Made by a program: the position numbers and the translations under genes | Assembly: GCF_003797825.1 (NCBI RefSeq) | Contig: NZ_RKME01000002.1 | Span: 124,001-188,000, forward strand | Length of the DNA: 64,000 nt | Reading direction: 5' to 3' | Source of the DNA: Gordonia sp. OPL2 | GTDB taxonomy: Bacteria; Actinomycetota; Actinomycetes; Mycobacteriales; Mycobacteriaceae | Notes under the pieces: model-generated | Database searches by the model: none | What the model was told of the DNA's origin: nothing | What the model saw: only the letters and a program-made list of their open reading frames with translations | Shown here: positions 56,206 through 64,000 of the stretch, in pieces | Position numbering within the stretch: position 1 is the stretch's first letter | Layout: each line of letters opens with the position of its first letter

Positions 56206-57543
56206 CTATTCGTCTGTCGTAGCGACCGAGCCGGCGGCTGTACGGGCACCGACCTGAGACGAGAGATCGGCAGTGATCGCGGCATCAGGAGGCAGTCGAT
56301 CCCCGGTGCCTGGGCGAACACTATGGCCGGGTATCACCGCGCAGACGAGATGACCACCGTCCGCAGTGGATTCCGTCGTGAGAGTGCCGCCGACGGCAGC
56401 CGCACGCTCCGTCATCCCGGGAATGCCGGTGCCCGGCCCGGGGAGTCGCACCGGTTCCGTCGTCGGCGCGGTGTTACGGACGGTCACCTCGGTGCCACCG
56501 TCGGACGACGGCGCGACGGCGATGTCGATACGGGACCCAGGCGCGTGACGCGTGGCGTTGGCCAGACTCTCCTGCACGATCCGGTAGATGATGAGCCCCG
56601 CGGCGTCGGAGACCCTGTCGCGATCGACCGACACCGACAGGTCGACCGTGGCGCCGGTCATCCGGGTCTGCGTGACCAGCAGAGCGATGTCGTCGAGTCC
56701 GGGATTCGGTGCCGCCGGGGCCTCGCCGTCGGTCCGCAGGACACCGAGCATCTGACGGACCTCGTCGAGCGAGGCGCGTGCGGACACCGCGATGGACTCG
56801 AACTCGGCTGCCGCCTCCTCGCTCACGTCGGCGAGCCGGTAGCGCGCGGTCTGGGCCATCACGACCACGACCGACATCCGATGTGCCACAACATCATGCA
56901 GGTCTCTGGCGATGCGGGCCCGCTCCTGCAGGATGGCCTTCTGCGACTCGACCAGCTGCGTCTGCTCGGTACTCGCGGCGAGCTGTCGACGCGAACGGAC
57001 GAGGATGCGCACCAACGCGACGATCACAGCCATGAACGTGAGTCCGAAGACCCAACCGCCGCGCGCCTCGGGTGGAGCGGCGAGCGCGAACACGATGGCG
57101 GTGCTCACCCACACCACCGGGATCCACCGCCACGAACACCGGGCGTAGGCGAAGAACGTCAGCACGAGCAGCGAGATGATCTGGGTCACCTGGATGGACC
57201 AGTTCCAGCCGTTGATCGTCGGCACGAGCAGTCCGATGAGCTGGGCGGACACCACCGAGATGGCCCAGCCCACCACAGGGGCCGACCAGGCGAGCGCGAT
57301 GGGGAATGCAGCGAACGCGGCGACGACCGGAAGCGCGTAGTCGGGCATCGAATGGGTCAGCGGCAGCGTGGGCCACGACACCGAGTACAGGATGACGGCG
57401 ACCGCCAGAAAGAACCAGTTGGCCGGCGACCGTACATAGTGTTGTACGGCCGGGTCCTGCGCGGCCGGCAACTCACGGACCTCGCGCATCGCGGCGGTCC
57501 CGGCCCTGCCGGCAGCCGATCTCATTCGTCGGAACATCTCCAT
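56206..57543 (-). CDS. Histidine kinase of the NarL-partner (HisKA_3) type
   Basis: A 445-residue membrane sensor kinase. Five or six membrane helices fill about residues 35-180 with no large outside domain. The dimerisation/phospho-acceptor motif is ERARIARDLHDVVAHRMSVVV (about 215-235) and the HATPase has LANATRHAPGSRI and GPGTGIPGMTERA (about 380-392). Intramembrane-sensing kinases of this form often respond to envelope state. The ATG at 57543 (or GTG at 57546) is chosen over the longer frame. Confidence 0.9.
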   Translation of the reverse strand: MEMFRRMRSAAGRAGTAAMREVRELPAAQDPAVQHYVRSPANWFFLAVAVILYSVSWPTLPLTHSMPDYALPVVAAFAAFPIALAWSAPVVGWAISVVSAQLIGLLVPTINGWNWSIQVTQIISLLVLTFFAYARCSWRWIPVVWVSTAIVFALAAPPEARGGWVFGLTFMAVIVALVRILVRSRRQLAASTEQTQLVESQKAILQERARIARDLHDVVAHRMSVVVVMAQTARYRLADVSEEAAAEFESIAVSARASLDEVRQMLGVLRTDGEAPAAPNPGLDDIALLVTQTRMTGATVDLSVSVDRDRVSDAAGLIIYRIVQESLANATRHAPGSRIDIAVAPSSDGGTEVTVRNTAPTTEPVRLPGPGTGIPGMTERAAAVGGTLTTESTADGGHLVCAVIPGHSVRPGTGDRLPPDAAITADLSSQVGARTAAGSVATTDE

Positions 57544-57717
57544 CACCTCGACTACCCACCGTAGGCGCGTGACCACCGATCGTCCTCATACTCGAGAGGG
57601 ATCCCGGCCTCCCCCGGCAGAGGCAGAGATCGCAGGTCACGGCACCCTCGACGACGCATACTCATTCACCGTTAAGGACGATGTGGCATCGTGTCGTGGA
57701 TTCGTAGCTTCGACGCC

Positions 57718-58383
57718 ATGACACAGAACCGCCACCACCAGCCCCGACGCCGCCGGGGCACCCTTGTCCTCGTCCTGATCGTCATGGCCACAACACTTCT
57801 CGGTCTCGTCTTCGGCGCGTCGGACGCCCGACCACTCACCGGGACCGACGGTGCAGGCGGCAGCCCCACCGTCGTCGCCCCCGATCCCCGCGACCTCGAC
57901 ACCGTGGCCGGGCGCATGGTCCGGGATCTGACGAACGGACATGAGGCCGAAGTCACCCGCGAGTTACCCGCCGACTTCTTCACGGTCATGGGCTATCGGC
58001 CTCGGATGGAGGACGGATACCCGGTGAATCCCACCGGCGGGTGTTCGTCGCCGGTGACCCTGCCCAGGGGCTTCGAGGTGCTCTGCCGTTCACACGACTT
58101 CGGTTACGACCTGTTGAGGTTCGCCGCACGCACCGACCACCCGCTCGGCGGCTGGGCGCGCCTACGGCTCGACCGCATGCTCGTGGACCGGATGCATGCG
58201 TCCTGCAGCACACCGTGGTGCCAGGCCGCGGCCTCGGCCGCCGACATGGGCCTACGCCTGAACACCTGGCGCCAATACGACGGTCCACCGACGGCGGTGG
58301 AATCGGCGTCACAGATCGTGTCCTCGGGTGTCGGCCGCGGGTGGGCCGACCTCGTGGACCGACGCACCCTCCCCTCGCGGTGA
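57718..58383 (+). CDS. Secreted prokaryotic phospholipase A2-like protein
   Basis: A 221-residue exported protein. A basic N-terminus and signal-anchor (about residues 14-36) are followed by a domain with the phospholipase A2 catalytic signature CRSHDFGYDLLRF (about 121-133, His-Asp pair) and paired cysteines (Cys103/Cys121 and a later CSTPWC). This is the short HDFGYD form seen in Streptomyces and related actinobacteria. It overlaps the next hydrolase gene by a GTGA junction. Substrate not proven. Confidence 0.78.
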   Translation: MTQNRHHQPRRRRGTLVLVLIVMATTLLGLVFGASDARPLTGTDGAGGSPTVVAPDPRDLDTVAGRMVRDLTNGHEAEVTRELPADFFTVMGYRPRMEDGYPVNPTGGCSSPVTLPRGFEVLCRSHDFGYDLLRFAARTDHPLGGWARLRLDRMLVDRMHASCSTPWCQAAASAADMGLRLNTWRQYDGPPTAVESASQIVSSGVGRGWADLVDRRTLPSR

Positions 58384-59615
58384 TCACGATGTCGGTTCCG
58401 ACAGACCCGACACGCCACCCCCGACGCGAGACCGCTCTGCCGCATCCGCTCATCGCGGTCGCCGCCGCGCTCGGTGCTGTCGTCGCGCTGTGGCCATCCG
58501 GTCTGCCCCGGGGTCCCGTCACCTCCGGCGTCCTCGCCGCGACCTGCGTGGGACTCGCCACCGTCGCGTCACTCGCGGCGACCCGTCATCGTCGGTGGCG
58601 GCCCGCGGCCGCGGTCGCCGCAACCGTGGGAGCAGCGGCCACACTGATCTGTGCGGCGCTGCTCAGCGCATCGTGGCAGAACGCGCTGCGTGCCGATCTG
58701 GACGTCGCACCCATCGGAATCGGTTGGGTCGCATGGTCGATCATCCCGGCCGTGGTGGTGTTCGTCGCGCTCGTCTGGTTGCCGCGCACGACCGCCGTCG
58801 TCGCGGCCACCGTGACCGCCCTCGCCGCGGGCTATCTCCCGGCCGCCCACGCCGACGACACCCCGACATCGCCGCGGACCCCGGCCGGGGTGCTGTACGA
58901 ACTCGACGACGGTGCAGATCTCCGGCAGCGCAGCGACGAACTGGTGTCGCGGTGGGTACAGGCGGGCGGGCTCGACCGGCACGCGGTGGTCATCGCCGTC
59001 CCCACGGGATCGGGCTGGGTGGATGCAACGGCGGTGGACGGCTATCGCGACCGGTTCGCCGGTGATGTCGAGATCCTGGCGATCCAGTATGCCGACCAGC
59101 CGTCCTGGCGCGCGTTCGTCGGAGACCGCGCGGCCGCGGGACGCAGCGCGATCGCCCTGCTGCGCGCGGTTGCCGATCGGACTGCGACCCGACCCGCCGG
59201 CCATCGCCCCGAGATCCACCTGTACGGACAGAGTCTCGGGGCCATCGGCGCCGAAGAGGCGCGCGTGTGGGCGGCGACAGCACGTCCCGGGACCATCACC
59301 GAGACGCTGCTGGCCGGGGTGCCCGGGGACTCCATCGCCCGCGAACCGGGGCCGGGAGCCCGGCGCATCGTGCTCGCGAACGCGTCCGATCCCATTCCCC
59401 GGTGGTCGATCTCCCTGGTGTGGCGGCCGACCGGTGAGCCTCGAGACACCGTCACCATCGGCCGGCCGGTCCGCCGGCCGCCGTGGCTACCGGTCGTCGG
59501 ATTCGTCCAGACGAGCGCCGATCTGCTCGGATCACTCGACGGCACCCCGGGGGTGGGGCATCGCTACGGGACCGAGCAGACGTCGAGCATGTCCTCGCTC
59601 AGCGGCGACGGGTGA
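58380..59615 (+). CDS. Alpha/beta-hydrolase membrane protein (Abhydrolase_9/DUF2319-like)
   Basis: A 411-residue protein. Four membrane helices lie in the first 150 residues, followed by a soluble alpha/beta-hydrolase-like domain with the nucleophile elbow HLYGQSLGAIGAEEA (about residues 281-295) and ANASDPIPRW. The family is actinobacterial and largely uncharacterised. The GTG at 58380 overlaps the PLA2-like stop; the ATG at 58389 is an alternative. Coupling to a phospholipase suggests linked lipid work at the membrane, by inference. Confidence 0.8.
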   Translation: MITMSVPTDPTRHPRRETALPHPLIAVAAALGAVVALWPSGLPRGPVTSGVLAATCVGLATVASLAATRHRRWRPAAAVAATVGAAATLICAALLSASWQNALRADLDVAPIGIGWVAWSIIPAVVVFVALVWLPRTTAVVAATVTALAAGYLPAAHADDTPTSPRTPAGVLYELDDGADLRQRSDELVSRWVQAGGLDRHAVVIAVPTGSGWVDATAVDGYRDRFAGDVEILAIQYADQPSWRAFVGDRAAAGRSAIALLRAVADRTATRPAGHRPEIHLYGQSLGAIGAEEARVWAATARPGTITETLLAGVPGDSIAREPGPGARRIVLANASDPIPRWSISLVWRPTGEPRDTVTIGRPVRRPPWLPVVGFVQTSADLLGSLDGTPGVGHRYGTEQTSSMSSLSGDG

Positions 59616-59618
59616 GGA

Positions 59619-61115
59619 TCACCCGATCGGACCCCGGGCGGCCTCGTAGGCGGCACCCACGCGATACAGCCGGTCGTCGGCGAGCGCCGGCGCCATGATC
59701 TGCAGGCCGACGGGCATCCCGTCGTCCGCCGACAGCCCCGAGGGCACCGACATGGCGCCGATGCCGGCGAGGTTGACCGGCAGAGTGCACAGGTCGAACA
59801 GGTACATCGCGAGTGGGTCGTCGACCTTCTCCCCCAGGGCGAACGCGGTCGTCGGGGTGGTCGGCGAGACGAGGACATCGACGTTCTCGAACGCGGAAGT
59901 GAAGTCCCGCGCGATGAGCGTCCGGACCTTCTGTGCCTGTCCGTAGTAGGCGTCGTAGTAGCCCGACGACAGCGCATAGGTCCCGATCATGATGCGTCGC
60001 TTGACCTCTGGGCCGAATCCCTGGTCCCGGGTCAATGCCATGACCTCGTCGGCGCTGTGCGTGCCATCGTCGCCGACGCGCAGGCCGTACCGCATCGCAT
60101 CGAATCGGGCCAGGTTCGACGACACCTCCGACGGGAGGATCAGGTAGTACGCCCCGAGCGCGTAGGTGAAGTGCGGGCACGACACCTCGACGACCTCGGC
60201 CCCACGTTCGGTCAGCACGGACAGGGCCTGCCGGAACGACTCGAGCACCCCGGACTGGTAGCCCTCACCCTGCAATTCGGTGACCACACCGATGCGAACA
60301 CCCGAGAGGTCTTGCTGTGCACCGAATTTTGCCGCCGCGACGACGTCCGGCACGGGCGCGTCGATCGAGGTCGAGTCACGCTTGTCGTGCCCGGCGATCA
60401 CCGAGTGCAGCAGAGCGGTGTCGAGGACGGTACGGCCACACGGACCGCCCTGGTCGAGTGAGGAGGCGCAGGCGACGAGCCCGTACCGCGACACCGTGCC
60501 ATAGGTGGGCTTCACACCGACCGTCGCGGTGACCGCCGCGGGCTGGCGGATCGATCCGCCGGTGTCGGTGCCGATGGCCAACGGCGCCTGGAACGAGGCG
60601 AGTGCTGCGGCGCTACCACCGCCCGATCCACCGGGAATCCTGGTGGTGTCCCAGGGATTCCGGGTGACCTGATAGGCAGAGTTCTCCGTCGAGCTGCCCA
60701 TGGCGAACTCGTCCATGTTCGTCTTGCCGAGGATGGGAATCCCGGCGGCGCGCAGACGCTCGGTGACGGCTGCGTCATACGGTGGCACCCAGCCCTCGAG
60801 GATCTTCGAGCCACAGGTGGTGGGCGCATCGACGGTCGTGAAGACGTCTTTCAGCGCGATCGGCACACCGGCGAGCGGCGACGGCGCGTCTCCGGCGGCG
60901 ATCGCGTCGTCCGCGGCCTTCGCGGCGACGAGCGCCTCCGCCCCACTGACGTGCAGGAAGGCGCCCAACTCGTCGTCGACGGCGGCGATGCGGTCCAAGT
61001 GCGCCTGGGTCACCTCGACCGAGGAGACCTCGCGGGCGGTGATCTTCTCCGCGAGTTCGGCGGCCGACAATCCGATGAGGTCGCCGTCGGCGATCGCACG
61101 AGGTCCGCTGGTCAC
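59619..61115 (-). CDS. gatA: Glutamyl-tRNA amidotransferase subunit A
   Basis: A 498-residue amidase-signature protein that frees ammonia from glutamine for GatB. The Ser-cisSer-Lys triad is visible: Lys in VPIALKDVF (about residue 84), cis-Ser in [13 protein letters not shown] (about 160) and the nucleophile in [12 protein letters not shown] (about 182). GTG start at 61115 overlapping gatC as GTGA. Full length. Confidence 0.96.
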   Translation of the reverse strand: MTSGPRAIADGDLIGLSAAELAEKITAREVSSVEVTQAHLDRIAAVDDELGAFLHVSGAEALVAAKAADDAIAAGDAPSPLAGVPIALKDVFTTVDAPTTCGSKILEGWVPPYDAAVTERLRAAGIPILGKTNMDEFAMGSSTENSAYQVTRNPWDTTRIPGGSGGGSAAALASFQAPLAIGTDTGGSIRQPAAVTATVGVKPTYGTVSRYGLVACASSLDQGGPCGRTVLDTALLHSVIAGHDKRDSTSIDAPVPDVVAAAKFGAQQDLSGVRIGVVTELQGEGYQSGVLESFRQALSVLTERGAEVVEVSCPHFTYALGAYYLILPSEVSSNLARFDAMRYGLRVGDDGTHSADEVMALTRDQGFGPEVKRRIMIGTYALSSGYYDAYYGQAQKVRTLIARDFTSAFENVDVLVSPTTPTTAFALGEKVDDPLAMYLFDLCTLPVNLAGIGAMSVPSGLSADDGMPVGLQIMAPALADDRLYRVGAAYEAARGPIG

Positions 61116-61426
61116 TGTTCCTCCCCGAGGATCTGCGGGACCGCGAAACGATCCTGCTCGACGGCAGGCGCACCGGACAGTGCCTGCTCGGTGGTCAGAC
61201 CGGGCACGACCTCGTCCGCCCGCAGGACGTTCGCCAGCGCGGCGGGGTGCGCCGTGCCGGACACGTCGTCGGCGGCGACCTCGGACACCTGGGCGACGTG
61301 CGCCAGGATCGAGTCGAGTTGCTGCGCGTACTGATCGAGCTCTTCGTCGGTCAGCGCGAGCCGGGACAGCCGAGCCAGGTGCGCGACCTCCTCCCGAGAG
61401 ATCGCCGACTCTGATCCGCTGGACAT
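61112..61426 (-). CDS. gatC: Glutamyl-tRNA amidotransferase subunit C
   Basis: A 104-residue GatC that wraps and stabilises GatA. Typical [21 protein letters not shown] at residues 10-30 and a C-terminal FAVPQIL motif. First gene of gatC-gatA; translationally coupled to gatA. Confidence 0.95.
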   Translation of the reverse strand: MSSGSESAISREEVAHLARLSRLALTDEELDQYAQQLDSILAHVAQVSEVAADDVSGTAHPAALANVLRADEVVPGLTTEQALSGAPAVEQDRFAVPQILGEEQ

Positions 61427-61536
61427 GCCACGTCCTTTCTCGCCGTGTCGTGCCTGTTCCCCACCAGCCTATGGGAGGCCGTCCCGACACCGTCGACGCG
61501 GTGTCGTCGGCGGGGCCACCCCGCAGTCGGCGGCGA

Positions 61537-62127
61537 TCAGCCGAGCCAGCGCTTGAGGCGGGCGGTCAGCCAGGGCAGCACGAGATAGACCATCAGGGGT
61601 GTGTTGATCAGCGTGGCGATCAGGGTCTTGAGCACGACCGGCACCCCCTCGAGGTGCCCGATGACCAGCAGATTGATGGCCAGCGAGAGGGGAAAGAAGC
61701 CGAGCCAGATGGTGATCGCCTGCTTCCACCGCGGAGGTGGCGCGGCTGCGCCGTGCACCCGGACGGCGTGGGTCAGGTGCTGCTGCGGCTCGAACCAGCC
61801 CTCGATACCGGACAGACGGTGCGTCGCGTACTCGACCGCGACGCCCTCACCCCGTGACAGCCACGCCCTGCGCACCGGCGACGACACCCAGTCGTCCATC
61901 GTCTGTTCGTCGGCGAACCGATAGACGACGTAGTACTCGTCGTCGATCCGGGAGTTGCGGAGCCATCCGCCACCGAGAAAGCCCGGGAAGGTGCGCGCCA
62001 GCGCGATGCCTGCGTCGGTCCAGCTGACGAAATCGTGCTCGCGTCCGGGCTGGATTCGGCGCGCAACAGAGGTCGTCACCTGCGCCGGACCGCCTGTGTC
62101 GTCGGCGAGGGGTGCGTTGTCGGCCAT
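61537..62127 (-). CDS. Antibiotic-biosynthesis-monooxygenase-like protein with membrane tail
   Basis: A 196-residue protein. Residues 18-110 form an ABM/dimeric ferredoxin-like domain ([45 protein letters not shown]), followed by two membrane helices (about 137-158 and 165-187). Such ABM-plus-two-helix proteins occur widely in actinobacteria with unknown activity. Divergent from the ACT protein gene. Confidence 0.83.
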   Translation of the reverse strand: MADNAPLADDTGGPAQVTTSVARRIQPGREHDFVSWTDAGIALARTFPGFLGGGWLRNSRIDDEYYVVYRFADEQTMDDWVSSPVRRAWLSRGEGVAVEYATHRLSGIEGWFEPQQHLTHAVRVHGAAAPPPRWKQAITIWLGFFPLSLAINLLVIGHLEGVPVVLKTLIATLINTPLMVYLVLPWLTARLKRWLG

Positions 62128-62223
62128 GTATCCATGGTGGCGTCCGACCGGGATCGACGCCGAGCGGGCTCCCCCGCGCCCACCGTCGGACACGTCGCGC
62201 AGCCCACTCACCGCAGTGCGACA

Positions 62224-62895
62224 ATGACGGTCGTGTCGTACCTGCTGCGCGTCTACCTCGAGGATCGACCGGGCAGCCTCGGCCTGCTCGCCGTCCAGCT
62301 CGGCTCGGTCGGGGCCGACATCCTCTCCCTCGAGGTCGTCGAACGGGGCGAGGGCTACGCGGTCGACGACCTCGTCGTCGACATCGCCCCCGGTTCCCTC
62401 CCGGACGGGCTGATCACCGCGGCGGAGAAACTCAAGGGCGTGCGGGTGGACTCGATCCGGCCGTACGCCGGCGTGCTCGACACCCACCGCGAACTCGAGC
62501 TCGTCGACCAGGTGGCCACCTCCGACGACGAACGGCTCCAGGTCCTCGTCGACAACACCCCGCGAGTCCTGCGGGTGTCGTGGGCCATGGTCATCACCGG
62601 CGGCGGGAACGGCGGGGTGCTGCAACTGTTCGGCAGTTCCGGCGCCCCCGAGACACCCCTCACCACCGCGGACTGGCTACCGCTCGACCGTGCCCGCCAA
62701 CTCGACGGAAGCGCCGACTGGGTGCCCGCCGTGTGGCAGGACATGGACACCCGGCTGGCTGCGGCGCCGCTCGGGGGCGGCGAGAAGGCGATCCTCCTCG
62801 GCCGGATCGGCGGACCCGACTTCCGGCCCTCCGAGGTGGCTCGGCTCGGGTATCTCGCCGGGATCGTCAGCACGGTATTGCGTGCCGAGAACTGA
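62224..62895 (+). CDS. ACT domain protein
   Basis: A 223-residue protein (Rv3013-like). An N-terminal ACT domain (LLRVYLEDRPGSLGLLAVQLG, split across residues 7-27) is followed by a roughly 100-residue domain of unknown role. ACT domains bind amino acids and control enzymes; the partner is unknown. The last codons form the first unit of a tandem repeat that continues past the stop. Confidence 0.83.
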   Translation: MTVVSYLLRVYLEDRPGSLGLLAVQLGSVGADILSLEVVERGEGYAVDDLVVDIAPGSLPDGLITAAEKLKGVRVDSIRPYAGVLDTHRELELVDQVATSDDERLQVLVDNTPRVLRVSWAMVITGGGNGGVLQLFGSSGAPETPLTTADWLPLDRARQLDGSADWVPAVWQDMDTRLAAAPLGGGEKAILLGRIGGPDFRPSEVARLGYLAGIVSTVLRAEN

Positions 62896-62959
62896 GGGTG
62901 TCGAGCGCTGCGGGTGTCGAGCGCTCCGGGCGACGAGAACCGCGGGTGCCGAGAACCGC
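62880..62959. repeat. Five imperfect 16-bp tandem repeats at the 3' end of the ACT gene
   Basis: Units start at 62880 (inside the gene, ending in its TGA), 62896, 62912, 62928 and 62944. The second and third differ at one base (GGGTGTCGAGCGCT core); the fourth and fifth share CGAGAACCGC and resemble the coding unit. The array seems to have grown from the end of the coding sequence. Confidence 0.8.
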
Positions 62960-62984
62960 GGCGCGCCGCGGATTGCGGCGCGCC
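62960..62984. terminator. Terminator between ACT gene and ligA
   Basis: Perfect 10-bp stem GGCGCGCCGC (62960-62969) / GCGGCGCGCC (62975-62984) with a GGATT loop, between convergent genes and right after the tandem repeats. Confidence 0.75.
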
Positions 62985-62995
62985 CGCTAGCCGGG

Positions 62996-64000
<1,005 letters not shown>

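Noticed and set aside
55621..57564. 647-codon plus-strand frame opposite the two-component genes
   Set aside because: No domain and fully antisense to a clear response regulator and kinase.

Overview
The window looks like chromosomal DNA from a high-GC actinobacterium of the order Mycobacteriales that is not a Mycobacterium. Gordonia or a close relative is the best guess. The reasons are very high GC in third codon positions, a HU protein with a long PAKK-type tail, CFP6, LppZ, FbiD and RutX-type MutT1 homologues, and gene order that follows two stretches of the M. tuberculosis chromosome as I remember it: roughly Rv2414c-Rv2427c (1-8760) and then Rv2973c-Rv3014c (9656-64000). I saw no rRNA, CRISPR array, insertion sequence or phage gene.

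Region by region. 1-5070 is a minus-strand run nadD-rsfS-gpgP-octT-degV-comEA-comEC with many stop/start overlaps; comEC runs off the left edge. 5124-8760 holds proA with a MoxR ATPase and its VWA partner. 8854-13572 holds an anchored HNH nuclease, recG and a DAK2 protein. 13839-18314 holds rpmB, a crotonase, ung, a gamma-carbonic-anhydrase-like protein, thiL, a stand-alone Lrp-type sensor domain and a DUF3515 protein. 18376-24268 holds gpsA, fbiD, ppk1, mutT1 and hupB. 24446-27340 is leuCD with a divergent IclR regulator. 27416-31447 has an F420-type split-barrel protein, tRNA-Glu, tRNA-Gln, gltX and two small-molecule hydrolases. 31563-34130 has an MFS carrier and a GntR/DUF1648 pair. 34237-36851 is serA-leuB. 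37158-40696 is accessory: a secreted protease and a four-gene type VII secretion cassette. 40927-48651 is ilvBNC with an attenuator, then cfp6, mgtE and ilvD. 48667-52463 holds doxX, lppZ and a secreted TNT-type NADase with a coupled downstream gene. 52474-61426 holds gatB, pspC, pfkA, a two-component system, a phospholipase A2-like/hydrolase pair, gatA and gatC. 61537-64000 has a monooxygenase-like membrane protein, an ACT protein and the 3' part of ligA.

How the genes work together. Branched-chain amino acid synthesis dominates: ilvB, ilvN, ilvC, ilvD, leuC, leuD, leuB and an IclR regulator of the LeuR/LtbR/NdgR type. ilvBNC begins with a 15-codon Leu/Val/Ile-rich leader peptide and a hairpin with a U-run. 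gltX, tRNA-Glu, tRNA-Gln, gatB, gatA and gatC supply the indirect route to Gln-tRNA. fbiD and the split-barrel protein point to F420 metabolism. gpgP and octT point to methylglucose lipopolysaccharide synthesis.

The parts most worth testing are two accessory islands set into otherwise conserved order. One is a translationally coupled cassette (37908-40696): an EspC-like protein, a WXG-type protein with a glycine-rich hydrophobic C-terminus, a four-helix membrane protein and a small acidic protein. It may be a type VII-exported, membrane-acting toxin with protection genes. The other is a Sec-exported TNT NADase whose stop codon overlaps the start of a small unassigned gene (51277-52463), which is laid out like a toxin-immunity pair. 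Several genes also carry a -10 box 6-7 nt before the start codon, which suggests leaderless mRNAs.
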